Assembly: GCA_016463765.1 (NCBI GenBank)
Contig: JAEMQS010000022.1
Location: forward strand, 1 to 59,762
Origin: Solirubrobacteraceae bacterium
Lineage (GTDB): Bacteria > Actinomycetota > Thermoleophilia > Solirubrobacterales > Solirubrobacteraceae
Direction of reading: 5' to 3'
DNA: 59,762 nt
Both the position numbers and the translations under genes were made by a program. The stretch's first letter is position 1. Every line of letters begins with the position of its first letter. Below, one piece after another: positions 32,375-38,998 of this stretch. The notes below the pieces were generated by a model, which was given only the letters and a program-made list of their open reading frames with translations, was not told the origin of the DNA and did not search any database.

Positions 32375-33894
32375 GACTCCTCCGACATCCACGCGCGAAG
32401 CTGCTGGGCCACCTTCTCAGGTTCCTTGTCGACCATCTCGCCGACCTGGGTGCGAGCGGCGCTGGGCGGCGCGGCCTCCGGCAGCCCGTTGCTGTCCATC
32501 TCGTGCCCGCCGGCGGTCAGCGCGGCGAGGGGCCGGGGCTCGTCGATCTCGGTCAGCCACCGGGCGTCGCCCAGGGCCTCGTTCTCGCGCTTGCGCAGCG
32601 CGCGGGTCACGAAGAAGAGGAAGAGCGCGCCGGCGATGCCGAGGCCGACCCACTTCGCCATGCCGACGGCCTGCGGCGGGACCGGGGCGCCCTTGGCCTC
32701 CTCGGTCTCGGGCTGGTCGAACGGCACCTGGCTGACGGCCAGCGTGTCGCCGCGCTCCTGGTCGATGCCGGCCGCGCTGGCGACCGCGGCCTCGATCTCG
32801 GTGACCTGCGCCTCGGGAATGTCCGCGTCGAGCACGAGCGCGACGTCGAGCTTCTCGACGGCGCCCGGGGCGACGGTGGTGCGCTCGATCGTCTTGTCGA
32901 CGCCGAAGTTCTCCTCGCGCATCTCGCGGTTGTAGTCCGAGCTCGAGCCGTTGGCGTCAGCGGCGACGCCCTCGATGTTCGGCCGGGCACCCGCGGCACC
33001 CGCGGTCTCGCCCTCGCTCTGAAGCTCCTCGGTCTCCTCCTTGCGCGCCAGCGCCGTGCCGCGCGTGCCGTACTTCAGCTCCTCGCGCTTGATCTCGTCG
33101 ACGTTGAGCGTCGGGCGCGCCTCGATGTACGCCTTGTCGGGGCCGATCGTGCGGATGAGCATGGCGTTGAGCTTGGACTGCAGCTCGGTGGCGTACCGGT
33201 TCTCGGCGGCGATCTTCGTCGTGCTGCCGCCGGTGCCACCCGCCTGTCCGCCCTCGCCGAGCGGCCAGATGAGCTCGCCCGTCGTGGTCGTGACCGTGAC
33301 GTTCTCGTCCTTCAGGCCCTCGACGCTGCCCGCGACCATGCTCGCGATGCCGCGCACCTGCTGCGGGTCCAGGCCGTTGGCGGGCGCCCCGAGCAGCACG
33401 GACGCCGTCGGCGGCGACGACTCGTCGGCGAAGAGCTTGTCGTCGGGGAGCGACAGCTGCACGGTGGCGCTGCTGATCCCGTTGATGCTCCCGATGTTCT
33501 TGGCGATCTCGCCCTCCAGCGCGCGCTGGTAGTTGATCTTCTGCTGGAAGTCCGAGGCGCCGAGCTTCTGCTCATCGAGCAGCTCCATGCCCGGCTTGCT
33601 GCTGCCTCCCGACGCCAGGCCGGTGCTCGACAGCGCGACCTTCGCCTGCGACTCGCTGTCGCTGACGACCGACACCGCGGTGCCGTTGTTCTCCAGCTTG
33701 TAGGCGATGCCGGCCTCGTCGAGCGCCGCGGTGGCCTTGGCGGTGTCGCTCGGGTCGACGCCGTTGATGACCGTGACGTAGCTCGGCGCGGTCGCCATCC
33801 GGAAGAGGATGAACATCATGACGAGCCCGACGAGGAGGGAAGCGCCGAGAATGGCCTTGCCCCTGGTGGGCATGGACTGGAGGACGGAGAGCAC
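32371..33894 (-). CDS. fliF: Flagellar MS-ring protein FliF
   Basis: FliF forms the membrane MS ring on which the basal body is built. It has 507 residues and starts with GTG (33894), with GAGG 9 nt upstream. Two membrane helices bracket the periplasmic part (about 14-33 and 427-447). The ring-building motifs are visible: KINYQRALEGEIAKNIGSIN (about 118-137), ATVQLSLPDDKLF and ASVLLGAPANGLDPQQVRGI. The C-terminal cytoplasmic segment GEMVDKEPEKVAQQLRAWM is the FliG-binding tail. It overlaps the fliG start and lies 24 nt after fliE. Confidence 0.96.
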   Translation of the reverse strand: MLSVLQSMPTRGKAILGASLLVGLVMMFILFRMATAPSYVTVINGVDPSDTAKATAALDEAGIAYKLENNGTAVSVVSDSESQAKVALSSTGLASGGSSKPGMELLDEQKLGASDFQQKINYQRALEGEIAKNIGSINGISSATVQLSLPDDKLFADESSPPTASVLLGAPANGLDPQQVRGIASMVAGSVEGLKDENVTVTTTTGELIWPLGEGGQAGGTGGSTTKIAAENRYATELQSKLNAMLIRTIGPDKAYIEARPTLNVDEIKREELKYGTRGTALARKEETEELQSEGETAGAAGARPNIEGVAADANGSSSDYNREMREENFGVDKTIERTTVAPGAVEKLDVALVLDADIPEAQVTEIEAAVASAAGIDQERGDTLAVSQVPFDQPETEEAKGAPVPPQAVGMAKWVGLGIAGALFLFFVTRALRKRENEALGDARWLTEIDEPRPLAALTAGGHEMDSNGLPEAAPPSAARTQVGEMVDKEPEKVAQQLRAWMSEES

Positions 33895-33918
33895 AGTGGG
33901 ACCTCGGGAGGGGACGAG

Positions 33919-34254
33919 CTAGACCTGCGTGCGGAGGACTTCCTGGAGCGCGGTCACACCGCGTTCGCGAAGCTGTGTTGCGAGCTGCATGGAGAGCTTG
34001 GCCTTCTCGACCGCCATGATCACGGCGGTCGGATCCTCGGCCTGACCGGTGGCGAGCGCCTGCGCCTGCGTCGACGCCTCTTCCTGCAGACCCTGGAGGT
34101 TGGAGATCTGCTTGCCGAGCATGTCGCCGAAGCCCTCGGACTTCGGGGCCCCGACGGTGGTGCCGTCGGCGTCGGTCGTCAGCGGCTCGATGCGCCCGAC
34201 GCCCTCGAGCTGCCACTCGGGGCCGGTCGTCATGAAGGAGGGGTCGATGGTCAT
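33919..34254 (-). CDS. fliE: Flagellar MS-ring/rod adaptor FliE
   Basis: FliE joins the MS ring to the rod. The 111-residue protein is of normal length and helical, with the conserved FGDMLGKQISNLQGLQEEAS (about 42-61), the AVIMAVEKAKLSMQLATQLR block (about 77-96) and the C-terminal VTALQEVLRTQV. The ATG shares one base with the flgC stop (TGATG). It belongs to the flgB-flgC-fliE-fliF order typical of most flagellated bacteria. Confidence 0.94.
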   Translation of the reverse strand: MTIDPSFMTTGPEWQLEGVGRIEPLTTDADGTTVGAPKSEGFGDMLGKQISNLQGLQEEASTQAQALATGQAEDPTAVIMAVEKAKLSMQLATQLRERGVTALQEVLRTQV

Positions 34255-34706
34255 CAGCCGCGGAGGAGGTCGACGGTCTTGGTGAACATCTGCTTGGCCG
34301 TCTGCATCGCGTTGACGTTCGCCTCATACGAGCGCGACGACGCGATGAGGTCGACCATCTCGGTGACCGGGTTGACGTTCGGCAGGGAGATGTAGCCGTC
34401 GTCGTCGGCGTCCGGGTGGCCCGGGTCGTAGACGCGGCGGTTCGGCGTCGGGTCCTCGGAGACCTCGACGACCTTGACGCCCTGCGGCGGGCCCTGCGTG
34501 CGGGCGCGGGCGCCGACCTCGCTGCTCAGCACGCTGGAGAAGCTCGAACCCTCGGCCTGCAGGGTGACCTCCTGGCGGCGGAACGGCTGGCCGTCGGCAC
34601 CGCGCGTGGACTGCGCGTTTGCGAGGTTGTTCGCGACGACGTCCATCCGCGTGCGCTCGGCCGACAGGCCGGACGCGGAGACGTTGAGTGCATCGAACAT
34701 GCCCAT
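34254..34706 (-). CDS. flgC: Flagellar proximal rod protein FlgC
   Basis: FlgC is a rod subunit. It has 150 residues. The N-terminal rod motif is ALNVSASGLSAERTRMDVVA followed by NNLANAQSTRG; the C-terminal motif is VNPVTEMVDLIASSRSYEAN then VNAMQTAKQMFTKTVDLLRG. The central region includes DPTPNRRVYDPGHPDADDDG, the usual FlgC hallmark before YISLPNV. It is 2 nt from flgB and overlaps fliE by one base. It is complete and typical. Confidence 0.96.
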   Translation of the reverse strand: MGMFDALNVSASGLSAERTRMDVVANNLANAQSTRGADGQPFRRQEVTLQAEGSSFSSVLSSEVGARARTQGPPQGVKVVEVSEDPTPNRRVYDPGHPDADDDGYISLPNVNPVTEMVDLIASSRSYEANVNAMQTAKQMFTKTVDLLRG

Positions 34707-34708
34707 GG

Positions 34709-35065
34709 CTACTGACCCGTGATGGCGGAACGCATGATCTGGACGCGCACCTTCATGATCTGGACGAGGGCGTCGTACTCGAGGGCGACCTGCGCCATCG
34801 TCGACTGCTCCTTGTCGATGTCGACGTTCGAGCCGTCACCGCGCAGCGGCGCGGTCCGGTCGACGTCCGGGCTGAACTGCACCGACTTCAGGGAGGACTT
34901 GCCGCCGGACATCGCGGAGCCGAGCGCATCGTGGAACTCCACGTCGCGCCGGCGGTAGCCGGGGGTGTTCGCGTTCGCCAGGTTCTCGGCGACCGTGCGC
35001 TGACGCAGGCTGACGCCTTGCGAGGCGCGCTCGAGCGCGAGTTGGGTGGTGTCGAAAAGGTCCAT
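34709..35065 (-). CDS. flgB: Flagellar proximal rod protein FlgB
   Basis: FlgB is the first rod subunit. It has 118 residues, with the N-terminal ALERASQGVSLRQRTVAENL then ANANTPGYRRRDVEF, and the C-terminal helix ALEYDALVQIMKVRVQIMRS. There is no clear Shine-Dalgarno sequence before the ATG at 35065. It heads the flgB-flgC-fliE-fliF-fliG-fliH-fliI unit, with a sigma-28-like promoter 67 nt upstream, and follows a gene for an unrelated secreted protein. Confidence 0.94.
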   Translation of the reverse strand: MDLFDTTQLALERASQGVSLRQRTVAENLANANTPGYRRRDVEFHDALGSAMSGGKSSLKSVQFSPDVDRTAPLRGDGSNVDIDKEQSTMAQVALEYDALVQIMKVRVQIMRSAITGQ

Positions 35066-35120
35066 GCGTGGAGGGACTGCATGGCCCGAATCCTTGGGCG
35101 AACTCTCGCCCCATCCATGG

Positions 35121-35149
35121 GGCGCACCCGGTGAGTCGGCGGGTGCGCC
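35121..35149. promoter_or_regulatory. Inverted repeat bracketing the flgB -10 element
   Basis: Perfect 9-bp arms, GGCGCACCC (35121-35129) and GGGTGCGCC (35141-35149), flank the -10 box of the flgB promoter (35133-35140). It could be an operator, or a terminator for the secreted gene that ends at 35207; there is no T-run. Confidence 0.45.
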
Positions 35150-35159
35150 GGTGACTTGA
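35133..35159 (-). promoter_or_regulatory. Candidate sigma-28 promoter for flgB-fliI
   Basis: On the minus strand, TCAA, 15 nt, then GCCGACTC, 67 nt before the flgB ATG. The three bases before TCAA are CCC, the same as at flaG. The 141-nt gap (35066-35206) contains no gene. Confidence 0.65.
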
Positions 35160-35206
35160 GGGGCGACCTGGACGTTCGGTCGATGCCAGGTGCCGCGCGA
35201 GCCCGC

Positions 35207-36277
35207 TCAGCGCGGGCAGGGCATGCGGCTCGGCGCGGAGCCGAGCTTGACGCACCCGCGGCCGACACCCTTCCAGCCGTTGACGCGACCGTTTGCGCCG
35301 CGCGTGAACGCGATCACGAGATAGGTGCCGCGGATCCTGCGGCTGGCGACGGAGACCTGCAGGCGCAGGCCGGGCGTGGAGACCCGGATCCCGGGCCGGA
35401 TGCGGACGTTGACCGACCCGGCCGCGTTGACCCTGGCGCGCCACGACCCGCGGCAGCCGGCACGGCACGTGACGTGGACGGTCGCGTCGGCGGGCAGGCC
35501 GCCGGGCAGCGACGCGGCGTTGAGCTGCAGCGGGGACAGCTTGCCGTTGCGGCGGGTCTGGGACAGCGAGAAGAGCGGGGTGATCTTGCCGAGCTGCGCG
35601 AGGCGGGGCGGGCGGCAGCCGATCGACGACGCGCCGGTCTCCGTCGGTCCGGTGTCCCCGATCAGCGTCGCCTGCAGCGACCAGGCGCCGTTCGGGCACA
35701 GCGTGCTGCGCACCCAGTCCGCGTTGGGGTCCTGCCCGCCGAGGCGCAGCTGCAGCGACTGGAGGTCCTCACCGCGGACCGCGGCCGGCAGGCCCATGGT
35801 CAGCGCCCGCTGGGACTCGTCGAGCGAGGCCGTGGTGACCTCCACGAGCGTCGGCACCGGCGCGTTCTCGATGCGGATGGCCAGCACGCTGGGCGACAGG
35901 GTGTACGCCCGCAGGCCGTAGCTCCGGCTGGCCGTCTCCAGCGTGCCGTCACCGACCTCCGAGCCCGGCGGGCAGGACTCGGGCGACGAGCGCACCGTGG
36001 TCTCCGCGCACGAGGGTCCGGACGCGCCGAGCTGGAGCCCCTCCCCGACGGCGAAGGTCACACCGCGCGGAACCCTGGTGCCCGGGCCGTCGGCCGAGAC
36101 GAAGACCGTGAGGACGGTGCTCGCGGGCGCGCCGGAGGACCCGGCGATCGCGTCGGCGACCGTGCCCTCGACGGTGAGCGCAGATGCCGGCGCGACAGGG
36201 AGGACGCACGCGGCAAGGATGGACGGCACGACGGCGCGGAAGAAGCGGCGCCGGCGCGCGGGGCGGCCGGGGAACAT
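35207..36277 (-). CDS. Secreted protein of unknown function inside the flagellar cluster
   Basis: I do not recognise the family. The ATG at 36277 (356 residues) starts a strong signal peptide: FPGRPARRRRFFRAVVPSIL then AACVLPVAPASA, cleavage near residue 34. The mature part is beta-rich with several cysteines (for example near 83, 92, 191, 219 and 260) that could form disulfides. Its last third (GSVNVRIRPGIRVSTPGLRL, VSVASRRIRGTYLVIAFTRG) resembles the repeated Ig-like ends of other secreted proteins in this lineage. The frame upstream of 36277 is Arg/Pro-rich non-coding sequence. It lies between fliT and flgB in the same direction; whether it acts on the flagellum or is a passenger is open. 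Confidence 0.75.
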   Translation of the reverse strand: MFPGRPARRRRFFRAVVPSILAACVLPVAPASALTVEGTVADAIAGSSGAPASTVLTVFVSADGPGTRVPRGVTFAVGEGLQLGASGPSCAETTVRSSPESCPPGSEVGDGTLETASRSYGLRAYTLSPSVLAIRIENAPVPTLVEVTTASLDESQRALTMGLPAAVRGEDLQSLQLRLGGQDPNADWVRSTLCPNGAWSLQATLIGDTGPTETGASSIGCRPPRLAQLGKITPLFSLSQTRRNGKLSPLQLNAASLPGGLPADATVHVTCRAGCRGSWRARVNAAGSVNVRIRPGIRVSTPGLRLQVSVASRRIRGTYLVIAFTRGANGRVNGWKGVGRGCVKLGSAPSRMPCPR

Positions 36278-36320
36278 CGCCTGCCAGGCTACAAAGTCCG
36301 GCGGGAGACCTCCAGGCGGC

Positions 36321-36647
36321 CTACGCCGCGTGGTTGAACGACGCCGCCGCGCTGGCGGCGACCGGGGCGTACCCGGCGGCCGCGCTGCGGCCCTGCCGGA
36401 CGCCCTGCAGCTCGCGCAGGATCTCAGCCTTCTGTTCCTCCAGCCCACGGGTGGCCTGGAGATGCAGTTCAAACGCGCGGCGCAGCAGCGGCTCGGCACC
36501 GGCCGGGTCGGGCCCGTGCAGCTCGGCGAGACGCAGGCCGAACTCGTCCTGGGTGTGGACCAGCTCGTCCCAGCGCTCGGCGTCGATGTGGGCGCAGACG
36601 GACTCGGCGAGCGTGACCAGGGCGCGGTACGGGGCGAGGTCGTCCAT
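36321..36647 (-). CDS. fliT: FliT-like flagellar chaperone
   Basis: FliT binds FliD and other export substrates. This 108-residue protein starts at the ATG at 36647, sharing one base with the fliS stop (TGATG). It is almost entirely helical: LAPYRALVTLAESVCAHIDA, ERWDELVHTQDEFGLRLAEL and ALLR-type helices up to about residue 85, followed by an Ala-rich tail. A helical protein of this size directly after fliD-fliS is the normal FliT position, but sequence conservation is minimal, so the symbol is a positional assignment. Confidence 0.6.
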   Translation of the reverse strand: MDDLAPYRALVTLAESVCAHIDAERWDELVHTQDEFGLRLAELHGPDPAGAEPLLRRAFELHLQATRGLEEQKAEILRELQGVRQGRSAAAGYAPVAASAAASFNHAA

Positions 36648-37033
36648 CACACACCCGCTCCGGCGCCGGCACCTGCGATCTCGGCCCACGCCTCACGCAG
36701 GTTCGTGAGCAGGCCGATGACCTGCTGGATCTTCTTCGGGTCGCGGTGGATCCGCGACGCGATGAGCTCCGAGCGGCAGAAGATGTAGATGGACTGCAGG
36801 CGCTGGCTGATCTCGCCGGCGTCCATGTTCAGGGTCGAGATGAGCTCTTCGAGGATGGCCTCGGCGCGCTGCATCCGATCGTTTGTCTGGGCGACCGAAC
36901 CTTCCTCCATCGCGATCTCCGCCTGGCGGAGGAACCGGATGGCGCCGTCGTACAGCATCACGACGAGCTGGCCCGGTGATGCGGTGAGGACGCTGTTCTG
37001 GCGGTACGCCTGGGGTGTGGCGTAGGGGTTCAT
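36647..37033 (-). CDS. fliS: Flagellin export chaperone FliS
   Basis: FliS holds flagellin unfolded before export. ATG at 37033 is used (128 residues): it has GGAGCG just upstream and begins the typical NPYATPQAYRQNSVLTASPG. The conserved LVVMLYDGAIRFLRQAEIAM block is present, as is the ILEELISTLNMDAGEISQRL helix and LYIF-like SIYIFCRSELI. The C-terminus ends in an Ala/Gly run. The gene is 25 nt after fliD. Flagellin itself is not in the window. Confidence 0.94.
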   Translation of the reverse strand: MNPYATPQAYRQNSVLTASPGQLVVMLYDGAIRFLRQAEIAMEEGSVAQTNDRMQRAEAILEELISTLNMDAGEISQRLQSIYIFCRSELIASRIHRDPKKIQQVIGLLTNLREAWAEIAGAGAGAGV

Positions 37034-37058
37034 CGCTCCGTGGGGATCGGGGGAGTCA

Positions 37059-38417
37059 TCAGGACGAGGACGGCAGGCCGGCGAGCGCACTCGAGAGCGC
37101 GCTGCCGATCGAGTTCTGGCGGGCGAGCATGGTCTCCATGACCTCGAACTGCTTGCGCAGCCGCTGCTCCTTGAAGACGAGGCGGTCGTCGAAGCGCTCG
37201 ATCGAGTCCTTGATGCGGCGCAGCTCGGAGTCGGTCTCCGTGCGGCGGTTCGACAGGACGCCGCCGGTCTGGGTGATCGGGTCGATCAGGGCCTCGAAGC
37301 GCTGGGCCAGGCCGTTCGTGCCGGAGACGCCGCCGAGCAGCTTGCGCACGTCGGTCGGGTTCGCGGCGAAGGCGGCGCTGAACTTCGCCTCGTCGAAGAC
37401 GAGCTTGCCGGCGAGCGAGTCCTGGTTGATGGTCGACGACGCCGCGCCGGTCGTGATGCCGATCTCGGCGAGCTGGTCGAGGTCGCCGTTGGTCAGGCCA
37501 TCCATCGCCGAGCTGATCGCGTTGCGCATGCTCGACTGGAGGCTCCGCAGCCCGTTGTCGGCGTAGAGCGAGCCCTTGCGGGCGTCGGCGGCGCTCGCGG
37601 GATCGGTGATCTTCCGCTCGCCCGTGAGGTTCTTCACCGTGTCGACCACGGTGTTGTAGGCCTCGACGAAGCTCTTGAGCTTCTCGATGACCTTCGTCTT
37701 GTCCGCCGTCGGCGAGCTGACGGTGACACTCACCGGGCTGGTGGTCAGCGCCTTCAGCGTGATGTCGACGCCGGGGACAGCGGTGGAGATCGTGTTCTTC
37801 GAGGATGTCTGCAGGGCGCCCCCGTCCACGCGGTACTGCGCGTCGGTGCCCAGCTTCTCGCTGTCCTGCGACAGCGCGGCGGCCGTCCAGCCGAAGGTGC
37901 TGGCCGCGCCGGTGGCGGTGCTGGAGACGACGAGCTTGCCGCCCGCGTTGACCGCGATCACGCCCGTGTCGGGCTGGCCGTTGATGGCCAGCACCGTCTC
38001 GTCGAGCGTCATGCCGGCGGTGATGTTCACGTTCGCCGAGCCGAAGGTCCACGTCTCGTCCGCGGCGGGCGAGGTGTAGGTGAAGGTGCGCTGCGACGAG
38101 CTCGCGAGGCCGAGGACCTCGATGCTCGTGGAGCCCGTGCCGGCGCCGCCGGTGCGTGTCGCCGAGATCTTTGTCGCGTCGGAGACGTCGACGGTCTGCT
38201 GCGGCGTCCACAGCGACGACAGCTTGAAGTCCTGTGCGCGGAACTTCAGCGTGTTCAGCTTGCTGGTGACGTCCGCGAGGTTGTCGGTCCGGGCCTGGGT
38301 GTTGGCCTGGCGGTACTCGAGCTTGGTGCGGCCCACGCGCTCGAGCTGCATGAGCTGCGAGATCATCGTGCCCGTGTCGAGCCCCGATGACAGTCCGTTG
38401 AGTGCAATGCCGGCCAT
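37059..38417 (-). CDS. fliD: Flagellar filament cap protein FliD
   Basis: FliD forms the pentameric cap under which flagellin assembles. It has 452 residues, typical for the family. The N-terminal region is diagnostic: IALNGLSSGLDTGTMISQLM and QLERVGRTKLEYRQANTQAR, with DVTSKLNTLKFRAQDFKLSS. The middle is variable and Thr/Ser-rich. The C-terminal coiled coil ends IERFDDRLVFKEQRLRKQFE then VMETMLARQNSIGSALSSAL. A good ribosome-binding site (AAAGGAT) lies 8 nt before the ATG. It sits in the flaG-fliD-fliS-fliT order common in Gram-positive bacteria. Confidence 0.96.
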   Translation of the reverse strand: MAGIALNGLSSGLDTGTMISQLMQLERVGRTKLEYRQANTQARTDNLADVTSKLNTLKFRAQDFKLSSLWTPQQTVDVSDATKISATRTGGAGTGSTSIEVLGLASSSQRTFTYTSPAADETWTFGSANVNITAGMTLDETVLAINGQPDTGVIAVNAGGKLVVSSTATGAASTFGWTAAALSQDSEKLGTDAQYRVDGGALQTSSKNTISTAVPGVDITLKALTTSPVSVTVSSPTADKTKVIEKLKSFVEAYNTVVDTVKNLTGERKITDPASAADARKGSLYADNGLRSLQSSMRNAISSAMDGLTNGDLDQLAEIGITTGAASSTINQDSLAGKLVFDEAKFSAAFAANPTDVRKLLGGVSGTNGLAQRFEALIDPITQTGGVLSNRRTETDSELRRIKDSIERFDDRLVFKEQRLRKQFEVMETMLARQNSIGSALSSALAGLPSSS

Positions 38418-38441
38418 GGCGAATCCTTTGAAGGGGTGGTG

Positions 38442-38831
38442 CTACGCGGCGGTGTCGGGGTCGGTGGCGTCGACGATGTCGCGCAGCGAGATCGGGCGCA
38501 CGACGTTGCCGTCGGTGTCCACGAGATCGGCGACGACACGGCCGTCGAGGTTGTGCGTCTGGAACCGCACGTGCTGGTCACGCGCCTGCAGGTCCTCGTA
38601 CAGCCGCGCGGCGGCCTGGACCTCGTCGAGGACGTGCGACGGGATCTCCGTATCGCGGGCGCGGCGAGCGGCACGCGCCGCCTCGAGCACCCCGGCGTCG
38701 TAGACCTTTGCGAAGTCGTCGCCCGCGGGTGCGTCTGCCGTATTCGGCCTTGCGGGCAGCGGCGTTACCGGCTGCGGGGCCTCCGTGCCGATCTTCGCGT
38801 CGCGCCCCACTGGTAGGACGTGAAAGCTCAT
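38442..38831 (-). CDS. flaG: FlaG-like flagellar protein
   Basis: FlaG proteins are encoded next to fliD and affect filament length in some species. The ATG at 38831 (129 residues) has a strong ribosome-binding site (AGGAGG, 6 nt away). The N-terminal half is Pro/Ala-rich. The C-terminal half fits the FlaG pattern of an amphipathic strand pair: HVRFQTHNLDGRVVADLVDT then DGNVVRPISLRDIVDATDP. The match to the family is moderate, and the position immediately upstream of fliD supports it. It is the first gene of a unit with its own sigma-28-like promoter. Confidence 0.6.
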   Translation of the reverse strand: MSFHVLPVGRDAKIGTEAPQPVTPLPARPNTADAPAGDDFAKVYDAGVLEAARAARRARDTEIPSHVLDEVQAAARLYEDLQARDQHVRFQTHNLDGRVVADLVDTDGNVVRPISLRDIVDATDPDTAA

Positions 38832-38909
38832 GCTCGATCCTCCTGGACGATCTCCCTGCCCATCCATGGGCCGGGGCTGCACGCTCCCTGTAGCGCGCTT
38901 CTGGTCGGA

Positions 38910-38936
38910 GAATCGGCGTCTCAGGACAGCCCTTGA
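38910..38936 (-). promoter_or_regulatory. Candidate sigma-28 promoter for flaG-fliD-fliS-fliT
   Basis: On the minus strand, TCAA, 15 nt, then GCCGATTC, the closest copy to the sigma-28 consensus in the window (first six of the eight -10 bases identical). It lies 78 nt before the flaG ATG. The -35 sits at the centre of a large palindrome (38923-38946). Confidence 0.7.
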
Positions 38937-38946
38937 GGGATGTCCT
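38923..38946. promoter_or_regulatory. Palindrome centred on the flaG -35 element
   Basis: It has outer arms AGGACA and TGTCCT and inner arms CCCT and AGGG, separated by one mismatched base on each side, with a 2-nt centre. The whole element is 24 bp and overlaps the -35 box and the first part of the spacer. It is a plausible operator for a dimeric regulator. Confidence 0.45.
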
Positions 38947-38998
38947 ACAACACCAGCCACGTGTTCGAGACACGGAGCGTCGTGTGCTAGCGCGGCGC

